Under the pieces are notes generated by a model, which saw only the letters and a program-made list of their open reading frames with translations, had not been told where the DNA came from and ran no database searches. Made by a program: the position numbers and the translations under genes. Positions 1-9,345 of a stretch of 64,000 nucleotides of DNA are shown piece by piece. This stretch comes from AP-15 sp963795485 (GTDB taxonomy: Bacteria; Pseudomonadota; Alphaproteobacteria; ATCC43930; CGMCC-115725): positions 434,001 through 498,000 of the forward strand of contig CAWCIL010000039.1 in NCBI GenBank assembly GCA_963795485.1. The letters are read 5' to 3'. Positions within the stretch are counted from its first letter, which is position 1. The number at the start of each line of letters is the position of its first letter.

Positions 1-556
1 GCGCGAGCTGTTCGTGCCTGAACGGCTGCGCGCCGTCGCCTATGTCGACGAGGATCTGCCGCTCGGGCATGGGCGTTATCTGATCGAGCCGATGGTGACG
101 GCCCGATTGCTGCAGGCGGTCTCGGTCGAGCGCACCGATACTGCTTTGGTGATCGGCGCCGGGACCGGCTACGAGGCCGCCCTCCTCGGCCTGCTGGCGC
201 GCGCGGTCGTCGCCCTCGAGGAGGATGCCGAGTTGGCGCGGCTGGCCCACGCCGCCCTCGTCGATCATCGCATCGCCTCGGTCAAGGTCGTCGAAGGGCC
301 GTTGCCCGAAGGTTGGCGGACCAGCGCCCCTTATGATGTCGTCTTGTTCGGCGGTGCGGTCGCCGAGCCGCCGGAGCAGATTGTCGCCCAGCTCGCCGAA
401 GGCGGCCGGCTCGCCGCGGTTGTGCGGTCCGAAGGCCCGGTCGGCCGCGCCGTTTTGACGACGCGCACTGGCGGAGCCATCGCGCGCCGCGTTATCTTCG
501 ACGCCGCCACCCCGCTGTTGCCGGGCTTCCTGCCAAAGCCCGCTTTCGTGTTCTGA
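1..556 (+). CDS. pcm: Protein-L-isoaspartate O-methyltransferase, 5' end cut by the window edge
   Basis: The family repairs or methylates isoaspartyl residues using S-adenosylmethionine in the cytoplasm. The frame is open from base 2, so the N-terminus lies outside the window. The visible part starts RELFVPERLRAVAYVDEDLP, which matches the conserved stretch before the substrate loop, and then shows the SAM-binding motif VIGAGTGYEAALL and a motif-II-like DVVLFGGAV. It ends at the TGA at 554-556. In alphaproteobacteria this gene commonly precedes a TolC-family gene, as here, which supports the call. The paralogue's substrate in this lineage is not known; the family assignment is firm, the exact function less so. 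Confidence 0.88.
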   Translation, partial: RELFVPERLRAVAYVDEDLPLGHGRYLIEPMVTARLLQAVSVERTDTALVIGAGTGYEAALLGLLARAVVALEEDAELARLAHAALVDHRIASVKVVEGPLPEGWRTSAPYDVVLFGGAVAEPPEQIVAQLAEGGRLAAVVRSEGPVGRAVLTTRTGGAIARRVIFDAATPLLPGFLPKPAFVF

Positions 557-670
557 GCGTTGCCTCGTGATCCCACAGCCCGCCGGTCCGTGATGCCCGC
601 AACCGAGCCGCTGCAAAACCTCGGCCGCTTTTTTCGCCGCCGCCATCGCGATCGCTGGTCAGGCCGCAGC

Positions 671-2080
671 ATGGTGGGCCTCGTCAGGCTCACCGGGTCG
701 ATCCTGGCCGCCGCGCTCCCGATCGCCACAATCCCGGCCCGGGCGCAGACGCTGACCCAGGCGCTGGCCGAAGCCTACAACACGAACCCGCAGCTCCTGG
801 CGCAACGCGCCCTGCTGCGGGCGACCGACGAGCAGGTGCCGCAGGCGCTGTCGGGCTGGCGGCCGACGGTCAACTTCACCGGCCAGGTGGGCGGCGCGCG
901 AAGCAGCTTTTATACGCCTTCGACGACCCTTCCCCCGCTGCCGCCGACGCCGCATTCCAGCATCTACGACACGTTTTACCAGAACAGCCTCAATCTGCAG
1001 GTTACTCAACCGGTTTACAGCGGCGGCCGGACCATCGCCCAGACCCGCCAGGCGATCAACACGGTCCAGTCAACGCGAGCGCAGACCCTGGCGGTCGAGA
1101 CCTCGGTGTTTCAGGCGGTCGCCATGGCCTATCTCGACGTGGTCCGCGACCAGGCGCTGGTCGAGGTCAACCGCAACAACGTCGAGGTGCTGCGCAAGCA
1201 GCTCGAAGCGACCCAGGACCGGTTCCGGGTCGGCGAGGTGACCCGCACCGACGTGGCGCAGGCCGAATCCTCGCTCGCCCAGGCCCAGGGCACTCTGACG
1301 GCGGCGCAAGGCACGCTCGCCCAGAGCCGCGCCGAATATGTGCGCGCCGTCGGGCATGAACCCGGCCGGCTGCTGCTGCCGCGCGCCCGGCCGGCCCTCC
1401 CGGCGACGCGCGAGGAAGCGCAGACCCTCGCCGCCAACGACAATTTCAGCGTCATTTCGGCGAATTTTGCCGAGCTCGCCGCGCGCGACAACATCTCGGT
1501 CGTGAAGAGCCAATTGCTGCCGCAGATTTCGCTGGTCGGCGGGCTCTCCCGCCTCTTTGCTCCTTCGGTCACGCTGAGCGGCTCGCGCGAAGAAGAAGCC
1601 TCGATCATGGCTCAGATGACGTGGTCGATGTACGAGGGCGGCGCGATTTATTCGCAGACGCGGCAAGCTCAGCAGACCGTCGGGCAGCGGCTGAGCCAAG
1701 TCGACGACGCGCGCCGCGCGGCGGTGCAGACGGCGACCGATGCCTGGGAAACGCTGAAGGCGGCGCGAGCCAGCATCGCCTCGTTCTCGGCGGCGGTGCG
1801 GGCGGCGCAGATCGCCCTCGTCGGCATCCAGCAGGAGGCGCTGGTCGGCACCGCCACCACCCTCGACGTCCTGGTTCAGAACCAGCAGCTGCTGACCACC
1901 CAGAACCAGCTGATCATCGCCGAGCACGATTCCGCGCTCGCCGAGTTCAACCTCGCCGCCGCGATCGGCCGCCTGGTGGCACCCGAGCTTCACCTGCCGG
2001 TGCAGCTCTACGATATGGAGCGGCACTATAAAGAGGTGAAGGGCAGATGGGTCGGCTTCGGCGGCGGTCTCAAGGAGTGA
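671..2080 (+). CDS. tolC: TolC-family outer membrane channel protein
   Basis: Outer-membrane and periplasmic channel used by type I secretion and multidrug efflux systems. The protein is 469 residues from the ATG at 671. This start gives a plausible signal peptide (MVGLVRLTGSILAAALPIAT...ARA) followed by QTLTQALAEAYNTNP, the usual mature N-terminus of the TolC family. The frame is open upstream to 560, with an ATG at 593 that would add an Arg-rich extension with no signal-like character, so I prefer 671, although no strong Shine-Dalgarno is visible. Two repeated helical halves are recognisable, each with an NxxLL-type helix start and TQPVYSGG or MYEGGAI turn motifs. It follows pcm by about 115 bases and precedes popZ, as in Caulobacter-like genomes. 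Secretion partners are not in the window. Confidence 0.9.
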   Translation: MVGLVRLTGSILAAALPIATIPARAQTLTQALAEAYNTNPQLLAQRALLRATDEQVPQALSGWRPTVNFTGQVGGARSSFYTPSTTLPPLPPTPHSSIYDTFYQNSLNLQVTQPVYSGGRTIAQTRQAINTVQSTRAQTLAVETSVFQAVAMAYLDVVRDQALVEVNRNNVEVLRKQLEATQDRFRVGEVTRTDVAQAESSLAQAQGTLTAAQGTLAQSRAEYVRAVGHEPGRLLLPRARPALPATREEAQTLAANDNFSVISANFAELAARDNISVVKSQLLPQISLVGGLSRLFAPSVTLSGSREEEASIMAQMTWSMYEGGAIYSQTRQAQQTVGQRLSQVDDARRAAVQTATDAWETLKAARASIASFSAAVRAAQIALVGIQQEALVGTATTLDVLVQNQQLLTTQNQLIIAEHDSALAEFNLAAAIGRLVAPELHLPVQLYDMERHYKEVKGRWVGFGGGLKE

Positions 2081-2166
2081 GCGGGTCCGCGTCCGAGGCT
2101 TTTGCTGGAAAATTCCGCCGGCCCCGCCTAGCTTAGCCGGATACTCGATCTTTAGCGGTTGCTGCG

Positions 2167-2775
2167 ATGTCTGACGCGAAACCCCAGCCCAAATCGGCAA
2201 CTCCGGGCGTCTCGGCGCCGGAGCCTTCGCCGCCGGATCCTTCCATGGAGGAGATCATCGCCTCGATCAGCCGCATCATTGCCGAGGACAGCCGGCCGGC
2301 CGATCCGCCGCGCCCGGCGTCGCCGGCGTCGAAGACCGCCGTTCTCGAGCTGACCGAGGCGATCGAGGCCGATGGTTCGGTGCGCCGGTTGGCGCCAGCG
2401 GCCGGCTCGTCGGCCGGCATCCAGCCGGGCAACGAGGCAATGACCGCCGGGGCCGCAACGCGCTTCGAGCCGGAGGCGCCGCGAGCCTTAGGCGCGACCG
2501 CGGAAAAGCCCGACCGCGCGCGCGAGCGCATTCTCTCGGCGGCGACCTCGGAAGCCGCGGCCAGCGCCTTTGCCCGATTGGGCGCGATGCCGCGCGAGCG
2601 CCGCGCCGGGGCCGACCTGCCGATCGGCGACGGCGCGCGCACCCTCGAGGACATCGTCCGCGACAGTTTGCGGCCCGTGCTGCAGGGGTGGCTCGACGAG
2701 CATCTGCCCGGCATCGTCGAGCGCCTGGTTCGCGAGGCGATTGGGCGCATCGTCGCCGAGGCGGGGCTGCGCTGA
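2167..2775 (+). CDS. popZ: PopZ-like polar organising protein (DUF2497)
   Basis: PopZ forms a polymeric matrix at cell poles of alphaproteobacteria and anchors the ParB-parS centromere. The 202-residue protein has the family architecture. There is a short conserved N-terminal helix (SMEEIIASISRIIAED, residues ~26-41), a low-complexity Pro/Ala/acidic middle, and a C-terminal oligomerisation helix region (TLEDIVRDSLRPVLQGWLDE, ~157-176, then HLPGIVERLVREAIGRI). Its position between a TolC-family gene and valS is the same as reported for Caulobacter popZ. No good ribosome binding site is visible before the ATG. Family assignment is strong; the matrix function is inferred from the family. Confidence 0.85.
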   Translation: MSDAKPQPKSATPGVSAPEPSPPDPSMEEIIASISRIIAEDSRPADPPRPASPASKTAVLELTEAIEADGSVRRLAPAAGSSAGIQPGNEAMTAGAATRFEPEAPRALGATAEKPDRARERILSAATSEAAASAFARLGAMPRERRAGADLPIGDGARTLEDIVRDSLRPVLQGWLDEHLPGIVERLVREAIGRIVAEAGLR

Positions 2776-2894
2776 CCTCGGGCGGCGAGCGCCGCTCCCA
2801 AATGGCCGCGCGGCAGACGGTGGCTCCGGCGCCGGTGCAGCCGGCAGGCTCCGTACCGTTGCGGCCCAACCGCTCAGACGAGGAATGTTCAGCG

Positions 2895-5543
2895 ATGCTG
2901 GACAAGACTTTCGAACCTTCAGTCGTGGAACGGCGCTGCTACGCGCTGTGGGAGGCCTCGGGCGCATTCGCCGCCGACCCCGACAGCGACAAGCCGCCCT
3001 TCACGATCATGATGCCGCCGCCCAACGTGACCGGCAGCCTGCATATGGGCCACGCGCTCAACTTCACACTGCAGGACATCCTCATTCGCTTCGAGCGCAT
3101 GCGTGAGCGTGACGCGCTGTGGCAGCCCGGCACCGACCATGCCGGCATTGCCACCGAGATCGTCGTGACCAACCAGCTTGCCGAGCGCCAGATCAATAAG
3201 CGGTCACTCGGCCGCGACAAATTCGTCGAGCGCGTCTGGGAGTGGAAGACCCAGTCCGGCGGCGCCATCGTCAACCAGCTGCGCCGGCTCGGCTGCTCGC
3301 CGGATTGGGCGCGCGAGCGGTTCACGATGGATCCCGGTCTTGCCGACGCGGTGCGCAGAGTGTTCGTCCGGCTCTATCGCGAAGGACTGGTTTATCGCGA
3401 CCAGCGGCTCGTCAACTGGGACCCCGTGATGCACACGGTGATCTCCGACCTCGAGGTCGACAACCGCGAGACCAGAGGCTTCTTGTGGCATATCCGCTAC
3501 CCGGTGGCCGAGCTTCCCGGCCGCTTTATCACCGTCGCGACCACCCGGCCCGAGACCATGCTCGGCGACACCGGCGTGGCCGTGCATCCGGATGACGCGC
3601 GCTATGCCGAGCTTGTCGGCAAGTCGGTGCGGCTGCCGCTGGTCGGCAGGCTGATCCCGATCGTCGCCGACCAATACGCCGACCCGGAGACCGGCAGTGG
3701 TGCGGTCAAGATCACCCCCGCGCACGATTTCAACGATTTCGAGGTCGGCCGCCGGCACGATCTGCCGATGATCAACATCTTTGACGCCGACGCCCGGATG
3801 AACGACGCCGTGCCGGACCCCTATCGCGGGCTCGACCGCTTTGCCGCGCGCGAGAAGGTGGTCGCGGACCTCGACGCCGCCGGGCTGCTCGAACAGGTCG
3901 CGGACCATACCTTGATGGTCCCGCATCACGACCGCTCGGGCGTCGTGATCGAGCCGTGGCTCACCGACCAGTGGTTTTGCGATGCCAGCGTGCTGGCCCA
4001 GCCGGCGATCGCCGCGGTCGAGGACGGCCGCACCCGCTTTGTGCCGCGGCAATGGGAAAACACGTTTTTCGAATGGATGCGCAACATCCAGCCCTGGTGC
4101 ATCTCGCGTCAATTGTGGTGGGGGCACCAGATCCCGGCCTGGTATGGGCCGGATGGCGCGGCCTTCGTCGCCGAGACCGAAGCCGAGGCATTGGCCGAAG
4201 CGCAAGCGAAATATGGCGAGGCGGTTACGCTGCGCCGCGACGAGGACGTGCTCGACACCTGGTTTTCTTCGGCGCTGTGGCCGTTTTCGACCCTGGGCTG
4301 GCCCGAGGAGACCCGCGAGCTTGCCCGCTATTATCCGGGCGACGTGCTGGTCACCGGCTTCGACATCATCTTTTTCTGGGTCGCCCGGATGATGATGATG
4401 GGTCTGCACTTCATGCGCGAGGTGCCGTTCCACACCGTCTACATCCATGCGCTGGTGCGCGACGAGCGCGGCCAGAAGATGTCGAAATCGCGCGGCAACA
4501 TCATCGATCCCTTAGAGCTGATCGACCGGTACGGCTGCGACGCATTGCGCTTCACCTTGTCGGCGTTGGCCGCACCCGGCCGCGACATCAAGCTCGCCGA
4601 GAGCCGGGTCGAGGGCTACCGCAACTTTGCGACCAAGCTGTGGAACGCGGCGCGCTATGCGCAGCTGAACGGCTGCGCACCGGCCGACGGATTTCACCCG
4701 GGACAAAGCCGGCTGACGGTCAATCGCTGGATCGCCGCGGCGACGGCCGACTGCGCCGCTGCGGTCACTGCCGCGCTCGACGCCTATCGGTTCGACGAGG
4801 CGGCGGGGCGGCTCTATCAATTCGTCTGGGGCAGCTTCTGCGATTGGTACATCGAATTCTCGAAGCCGATCCTGCAAGGCGATGATGCGGCGGCGCGCGG
4901 CGAGACGCAGGCGACCACCGCCTGGGTCCTGGGCCAGATCCTGCGGCTCCTGCACCCGATCATGCCGTTCATCAGCGAGGAGCTGTGGCAGTATTTCGCT
5001 CCCGAGGGTGCCGGCCTGTTGATCAGGGCGCCCTGGCCGGAGCTTGCTCCGGGCGCGGTCGACCGCGCCGCCGCCGCTGAAATGGAGTGGGTCATCACGG
5101 CGATCTCGGCGATCCGTGCGGTGCGCGCCGAGATGAACGTGCCGGCGGCGTCGCGCACGCCGCTGTTGGTCAAGGACGCCGAACCGGTCGCCGCCGAGCG
5201 CATCGCGCGCCATCGCGAGCATTTCGTTCGGCTGGCGCGGATCGACCGGATCGAGCCGGCGGCGACGGTCCCGGCCGGAGCGATCCAGGCGGTGGTCGAG
5301 GGTGCGACCCTCGCCCTGCCGCTCGGCGAAGTCGTCGACCTGGCTCGCGAGAAGGCGCGGCTGGCCAAGGAAATCGGCCGGCTCGACGCCGAGATCGTCA
5401 AGATCGGCGCCAAGCTCGGCAACCCGAACTTCGTCGCCAAAGCCAAGCCCGAGGTGGTCGAGGAGCAGCGCCTGCGCGAGGCCGAGGCGAGCCGCGACCG
5501 CGACCGCCTACGCGCCGCCCACCAACAGCTGCCGGCCGTCTGA
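2895..5543 (+). CDS. valS: Valyl-tRNA synthetase
   Basis: Charges tRNA-Val in the cytoplasm. The protein is 882 residues, a normal bacterial length. The class I signature appears as NVTGSLHMGHALN (HIGH motif, residues ~44-56) and GQKMSKSRGN (KMSKS). The editing domain carries TTRPETMLGDTGVAVHP, and the tungsten-like motif WCISRQLWWGHQIPAW is present. A C-terminal coiled coil begins near LAREKARLAKEIGRLDAEI and ends in an Arg/Glu-rich arm. The ATG at 2895 is preceded by GAGGAATG at the right distance and gives the expected N-terminus (MLDKTFEPSVVERR); the frame is open further upstream but the extension is not family-like. The gene is intact, in contrast to many neighbours. Confidence 0.97.
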   Translation: MLDKTFEPSVVERRCYALWEASGAFAADPDSDKPPFTIMMPPPNVTGSLHMGHALNFTLQDILIRFERMRERDALWQPGTDHAGIATEIVVTNQLAERQINKRSLGRDKFVERVWEWKTQSGGAIVNQLRRLGCSPDWARERFTMDPGLADAVRRVFVRLYREGLVYRDQRLVNWDPVMHTVISDLEVDNRETRGFLWHIRYPVAELPGRFITVATTRPETMLGDTGVAVHPDDARYAELVGKSVRLPLVGRLIPIVADQYADPETGSGAVKITPAHDFNDFEVGRRHDLPMINIFDADARMNDAVPDPYRGLDRFAAREKVVADLDAAGLLEQVADHTLMVPHHDRSGVVIEPWLTDQWFCDASVLAQPAIAAVEDGRTRFVPRQWENTFFEWMRNIQPWCISRQLWWGHQIPAWYGPDGAAFVAETEAEALAEAQAKYGEAVTLRRDEDVLDTWFSSALWPFSTLGWPEETRELARYYPGDVLVTGFDIIFFWVARMMMMGLHFMREVPFHTVYIHALVRDERGQKMSKSRGNIIDPLELIDRYGCDALRFTLSALAAPGRDIKLAESRVEGYRNFATKLWNAARYAQLNGCAPADGFHPGQSRLTVNRWIAAATADCAAAVTAALDAYRFDEAAGRLYQFVWGSFCDWYIEFSKPILQGDDAAARGETQATTAWVLGQILRLLHPIMPFISEELWQYFAPEGAGLLIRAPWPELAPGAVDRAAAAEMEWVITAISAIRAVRAEMNVPAASRTPLLVKDAEPVAAERIARHREHFVRLARIDRIEPAATVPAGAIQAVVEGATLALPLGEVVDLAREKARLAKEIGRLDAEIVKIGAKLGNPNFVAKAKPEVVEEQRLREAEASRDRDRLRAAHQQLPAV

Positions 5544-5589
5544 CATCGGCGTTCCGGACCCCGCCTCTCTCGGATCGCCTCAGCAGGCC

Positions 5590-5769
5590 ATGACTTCCGT
5601 ACACCCTCGACGATTTGCCGGCGACCGAGGGCTGGAAACCGGACGAGATCCCGCAAGCGCGGAGAATCGTATCACGCACGGCGAGAGCAGCAGTAGGATT
5701 TCGCGCCCGCAGATATTCGCCGATCTCGGCCAGGTCTTGGGCGGCCTGTCTGGTGTAGCGGAGCTTCAA
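5590..5769 (-). pseudogene. Remnant of a RelE/ParE-family toxin
   Basis: Reading from a TTG at 5769, the first 37 residues (MKLRYTRQAAQDLAEIGEYL, then RARNPTAALAVRDTIL) are a typical ParE N-terminus. The frame then breaks near 5660, and the family continuation (LRDLVRFPALGRRQIVEGVRK) follows in another frame. The last strand of the fold, normally a hydrophobic PY...YR segment, is not found in any frame before valS ends. The start overlaps the stop of an antitoxin-like fragment (TTGA), the usual arrangement for such pairs. One break could be a sequencing indel, but the missing C-terminus suggests real decay. ParE toxins poison gyrase; no active toxin is predicted here. Confidence 0.65.
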
Positions 5770-5888
5770 TGATCAAAGCGACGGAACGCGGCTTCGACCT
5801 CAACATCCGTCGCGAATTCGCGCCGCTTCGCCTGGGCAAGCCCTTCCAGCACAGCAGGCAAATGCGCCGGATCGAGTTCATGCCCTCC
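5766..5888 (-). pseudogene. Antitoxin-like fragment partnered with the ParE remnant
   Basis: The frame ending at 5766 encodes HELDPAHLPAVLEGLAQAKR followed by REFATDVEVEAAFRRFDH. The pattern of a short helix plus xGEFATDxEVEAxFRRF is common at the C-terminus of small ParD/RelB-type antitoxins. No start codon of its own is in frame. A CATG at the left of the segment would start the wrong frame, and a dispersed palindromic repeat begins only a few bases upstream (5893). The stop overlaps the toxin start by TTGA. I infer a two-gene toxin-antitoxin module whose front was lost or replaced by the repeat. The family match is from pattern only. Confidence 0.5.
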
Positions 5889-5892
5889 CGAC

Positions 5893-5972
5893 CGTCGCCC
5901 CCGCGCAAGCGGGGGTCCAGGGCAAGCGCTCGACGCCACGCGCCCTGGGTTCCCGCTTTCGCGGGAACGACG
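5893..5972. repeat. Dispersed palindromic repeat, family A, copy 1
   Basis: The two ends are complementary: CGTCGCCCCCGCGCAAGCGG at the left and CCCGCTTTCGCGGGAACGACG at the right, with the centre GTCCAGGGC...GCCCTGGGTTCCC. This is the common proteobacterial GTCATTCCCGCGAAAGCGGG type of dispersed element. A second copy is at 24129-24229. It lies just upstream of the antitoxin fragment. Confidence 0.8.
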
Positions 5973-6031
5973 AAGAGGTAGGCGGCTCGAGGCTAGCCGT
6001 CGGAAGCGGTCCGCTAGATGACCAGGCTCTA

Positions 6032-6400
6032 TCAAGCAGCTGCTCGGCAGACCGCCTCGATGTTGTGGCCGTCGGGATCGAGCACAAAGGCGCCGTAGTA
6101 ATTCGGATGGTATTGCGCGCGCAGGCCGGGCAGTCCGTTGTCGCGGCCGCCGGCGGCGAGCGCCGCGGCGTGAAATGCATCTACCGTCGCGCGGTCCGGC
6201 GAGGCAAAAGCTACGTGAACTCCGGTCGCAACCAGCTCGCGCAAGCCGATCCAGAAGAACGCCCTCCCGGCCGCGCCATAGCCGGCGAAAGTTTGTCCCT
6301 CGGCATAAAGCCGCCCGATCCCGAGCGGTCGCAGCGCGGCATCATAAAATGCCTTCGCCCGTTCAAGATCGCTGACCCCGATAGTCACATGATCCAGCAC
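6032..6400 (-). CDS. VOC-superfamily protein (glyoxalase/dioxygenase fold)
   Basis: A 122-residue single VOC domain with paired beta-alpha-beta-beta-beta units. It starts MLDHVTIGVSDLERAKAFYD, which is the classic first strand and helix with a possible metal-ligand His4, and ends with FVLDPDGHNIEAVCR, where the Glu is the usual C-terminal metal ligand. Similar stand-alone proteins are annotated as glyoxalase/bleomycin resistance proteins, but substrate cannot be inferred. The start is 22 bases downstream of the end of the hydantoinase-like gene on the same strand, so the two are probably cotranscribed. Confidence 0.85.
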   Translation of the reverse strand: MLDHVTIGVSDLERAKAFYDAALRPLGIGRLYAEGQTFAGYGAAGRAFFWIGLRELVATGVHVAFASPDRATVDAFHAAALAAGGRDNGLPGLRAQYHPNYYGAFVLDPDGHNIEAVCRAAA

Positions 6401-6422
6401 TTTGCCCTCCGGTTTGTTAGCC

Positions 6423-8500
6423 TCAGCGCCGGGTCAGTTCGATGTAGCCGTGGGGGTCGATGGTAGCGGTGAAGAGGGGGGTGATTACGGTCGAGGTCTC
6501 GTCTTCGAGGATGACGGCGGGACCGGGGATTTGGGCGCCGGGGCGGAGGATGTGGCGGTCATGAATCGCGACGGTGACGAATTCGCCCGAGTTTGAATTC
6601 GAAGACGGCGCGGTGGCGGGCCGGGTCGGGGGTGTAGGGCGTGGGTGATGGCGGCCGGGCGCCGGGTTCGGCGGGGGGCGGGGCGCTCAACAACAGCACC
6701 CAGCTGAGGATCTCGACCTCGACGCCGGGAATGATGCGGCTGTAGAGGCGGCGGTAGGCGTCTTCGAAGAGGGCGCGCAGGGCGGCGGCGTCGGCGGCGG
6801 CGTAAGGTTTTGGTCGGCAGCGGGACGGCGATCTCGTGGCCTTGGCCGCGGTAGCGCATGAACGCGGAACGGGTCTCGGTCAGCAGGGCGTCCGGGGCGC
6901 CGCGGCGGACGATCGGTTCGGCTTCGGCGCGCATCTCGGCCGAGCAGCGGTTGGCCGCGGCGGGGTCGAAGGCGTCGAGGCGCTGCAGCCCGGAGCGCAC
7001 GATCTCGTAGGCGATCGGCGCGCGCAGAAACCCGACCGCCGAGCCAACCCCGGCTTAGGACGGCACCACCACCCGTTCGAGGCCGAGCTTTTCGGCGAGC
7101 CGTGCCGCGTGCAGGGGTGCCGCGCCGCCAAACGCGACCAGGGTGCGGCCGCGGGCGTCCTTGCCGCTCTCGATCGCGTGGACGCGGGCGGCATTCGCCA
7201 TGTTCTCGTCGACGATCTCGCTGACCCCGAGCGCCGCCAGTTCCAGCGCCAAGTCCAACGGCTCGGCCACCTCACGGCGCAGCGCAGTCTCCGCGGCAGT
7301 CCGATCGAGCGCCATGCGGCCGCCGGAAAACCCGGCCGGATCGAGGCGGCCGAGCACCAGGTCGGCGTCGGTCACGGTCGGCGCCGCGCCGCCGCTTCCG
7401 TAGCAGGCTGGGCCCGGATCGGCGCCGGCGCTGTCCGGCCCGACCGTGATCCGCTTCAGCCGGTCAACCCGCGCGATCGAGCCGCCGCCGGCGCCGATCT
7501 CGACCATCTCGATGACCGGGATGCGCAACGGCAGCCCGCTGCCTTTTTTGAAGCGGTAGATGCGCGCCACCTCGAAGGCGCGGCTGGTCTGCGGCTTTTC
7601 GTCGTCGATCAGGCAGATCTTCGCGGTGGTCCCGCCCATGTCGTAGGACAGGACCTTGTCGAGACCGCATCGCCGGGCGATGTCGGCGGCGAAGATGGCG
7701 CCGCCCGCCGGCCCCAATTCGACGAGCCGCACCGGAAAGCGGATCGCGGTCTCGATCGCGGTCAGCCCGCCGCCCGACAGCATCAGGAACAATGGGCAGG
7801 CGAAGCCCTCGCGGCGTAGGAGGGTTTCGAGATTGGCGAGATAGCGGCCGATCAACGGCTGGACATAGGCGTTGGCGCAGGCGGTCGAGAAGCGCTCGTA
7901 TTCGCGCATCTCGGGCGAGACGTCGCTCGACAGGGTGACCGGGACGCCGGGCAGATGTTCGGCCAGGATTTCGCCGGCGCGGCGCTCATGCGCCGGGTTG
8001 GTAAAGCTGTGCAGGAACCCGACCGCGACCGCCTCGATCGCTTCCGCCATCAGCCGGCCGGCCAGTGTCGCCACCCCCGCTTCGTCGAGCGGCGCCAGCA
8101 CCCTGCCCTGCGCGTCGATGCGCTCGCGCACCGGGAGGCGCAGCCGGCGCGGCACCAGCGGCGACGGCAGGTCGATGTTGACGTCGTATTGCTCGAAGCG
8201 GTTTTCGTGGCGGATCTCGATCGTGTCGCGAAAGCCTTCGGTGGTCAAGAGCGCGGTCTTCGCCCCCTTGCGCTCGATGATCGCGTTGGTCGCGAGCGTC
8301 GTGCCGTGAATGATGATCGAGAGGTCGGCGGGGCCGAGCCCGGCCTCGGCCAACACCCGGTGGATGACCTCGATGACGGCGCGCTCCGGGGCGTCGGGCG
8401 TGGTCAGGATCTTGGCGCTCCACCGCCGCTCGCCCAATTCGAGCGCAACATCGGTAAAGGTGCCGCCGATGTCGACGCCCAGTCTTCCGCCCTCTTCCAC
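6423..8500 (-). CDS. Hydantoinase/oxoprolinase A-type subunit (HyuA), interrupted
   Basis: ATP-dependent ring-opening enzymes of this family (HyuA, 5-oxoprolinase, acetone carboxylase beta) have about 690 residues, which fits this 2078-base span. The GTG at 8500 follows a GAGGAG site. The N-terminus has the phosphate-binding GVDIGGTFTDVALE, then IIHGTTLATNAIIERKGAK and the GPAGG and DMGGTTAKICLI motifs. Three interruptions are seen: an in-frame TAA near 7057 inside a conserved segment (VVVPS-stop-AGVGSAVGFLRAPIAYE), a frameshift near 6805 and another near 6600. The last piece ends ITPLFTATIDPHGYIELTRR. All pieces are well conserved, so assembly errors are likely, but an in-frame stop makes true loss possible. 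No HyuB partner gene is adjacent. Confidence 0.82.
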
Positions 8501-8644
8501 TCGTCAGCGCTCCTCGAACGACTGCGGGGCCGCGAGTTTTTTGCTGGCCCGCTGGCGGTGTCAACCGGCGCGCACCTCGAGCGGGCGGAAGAACCGTGGT
8601 CGAGCCGTCGGGCGGACCCGGTGGCTCTCCCTCTCAGATCGGGC

Positions 8645-9145
8645 TCAGGCGCGATGGTGCCAGCCGCGATGCCAGCCGTGATGCGGGACCATCAGCGCGT
8701 TCGCCATCTGCTGCTGCTGCGGCGACAGGCTGGCGTAGAGCGGCTTCAACGCGGTCAGCAGGCGCGCATCGTTTTCGGCGCGCAGCTTGGCGAATTGGCC
8801 GCGCAGCTCCAGGCGTTGGATCGCGTCCATGTTCGGGTGGTGCTGCCGGGTCGTGGTGATCTGCTGGTCGAGCGCGTCGGCGTTCTGGCGCATCGCCGCG
8901 GCTACCTGCCGCCAATCGGCCTCCTGGGCCGGGGTGATCTTGAGCTCGGTGCGCAGGAACGCGATCCGGCCGTCGACCAGCTGTCCCGGCAGCATCCGCG
9001 GCATCTTGTGATGACGCGCTTCGGCCTGCGCCGCGGCGGAATTCGCCGGCGCCGGCATTGCCTGCCCAAAGGCGGGGGCCAGTCCAAACGCCGCGACGCT
9101 GGTGAAGAGTGCCGCGGCAAGGATTGGTGTACGAACTGTCTTCAT
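8645..9145 (-). CDS. Spy/CpxP-like periplasmic protein (LTxxQ family)
   Basis: A 166-residue exported protein. The start ATG at 9145 is preceded by a GAGG site and gives a clear signal peptide (MKTVRTPILAAALFTSVAAF...AFGQA). The mature part is helical and contains two LTxxQ-like repeats: LKITPAQEADWRQVAAAM and LYASLSPQQQQMANALM, with a basic His-rich tail (HHGWHRGWHHRA). Spy and CpxP are ATP-independent periplasmic chaperones or stress sensors; the His-rich tail could bind metal. No two-component partner is nearby. An alternative upstream GTG would remove the signal peptide and is rejected. Confidence 0.85.
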   Translation of the reverse strand: MKTVRTPILAAALFTSVAAFGLAPAFGQAMPAPANSAAAQAEARHHKMPRMLPGQLVDGRIAFLRTELKITPAQEADWRQVAAAMRQNADALDQQITTTRQHHPNMDAIQRLELRGQFAKLRAENDARLLTALKPLYASLSPQQQQMANALMVPHHGWHRGWHHRA

Positions 9146-9190
9146 CTCTAACCTCGATGACAAACGGGGCAACTCGTGCCCCTCACCATC

Positions 9191-9205
9191 TCCTACGTCG
9201 TAGGA
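9191..9205. promoter_or_regulatory. Perfect 15-base palindrome, possible operator
   Basis: TCCTACG-T-CGTAGGA is a perfect inverted repeat with a one-base centre, 46 bases upstream of the Spy-like gene start, between that gene and the divergent MFS gene. No obvious binding protein is encoded nearby. Seen directly; the regulatory role is inference. Confidence 0.35.
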
Positions 9206-9345
9206 GGCCGGTGCGTACCCGCTAACCCGCGGCATTACAGCGATTTAACCGGACCTCCATGTTACTGTGATGCGAGCGCGTCCGGAGCGCAGCAGGGTGC
9301 CGGCATGGTGATGATCTCGGCGGCCGCCAACAAGGCGGGAGGGGC

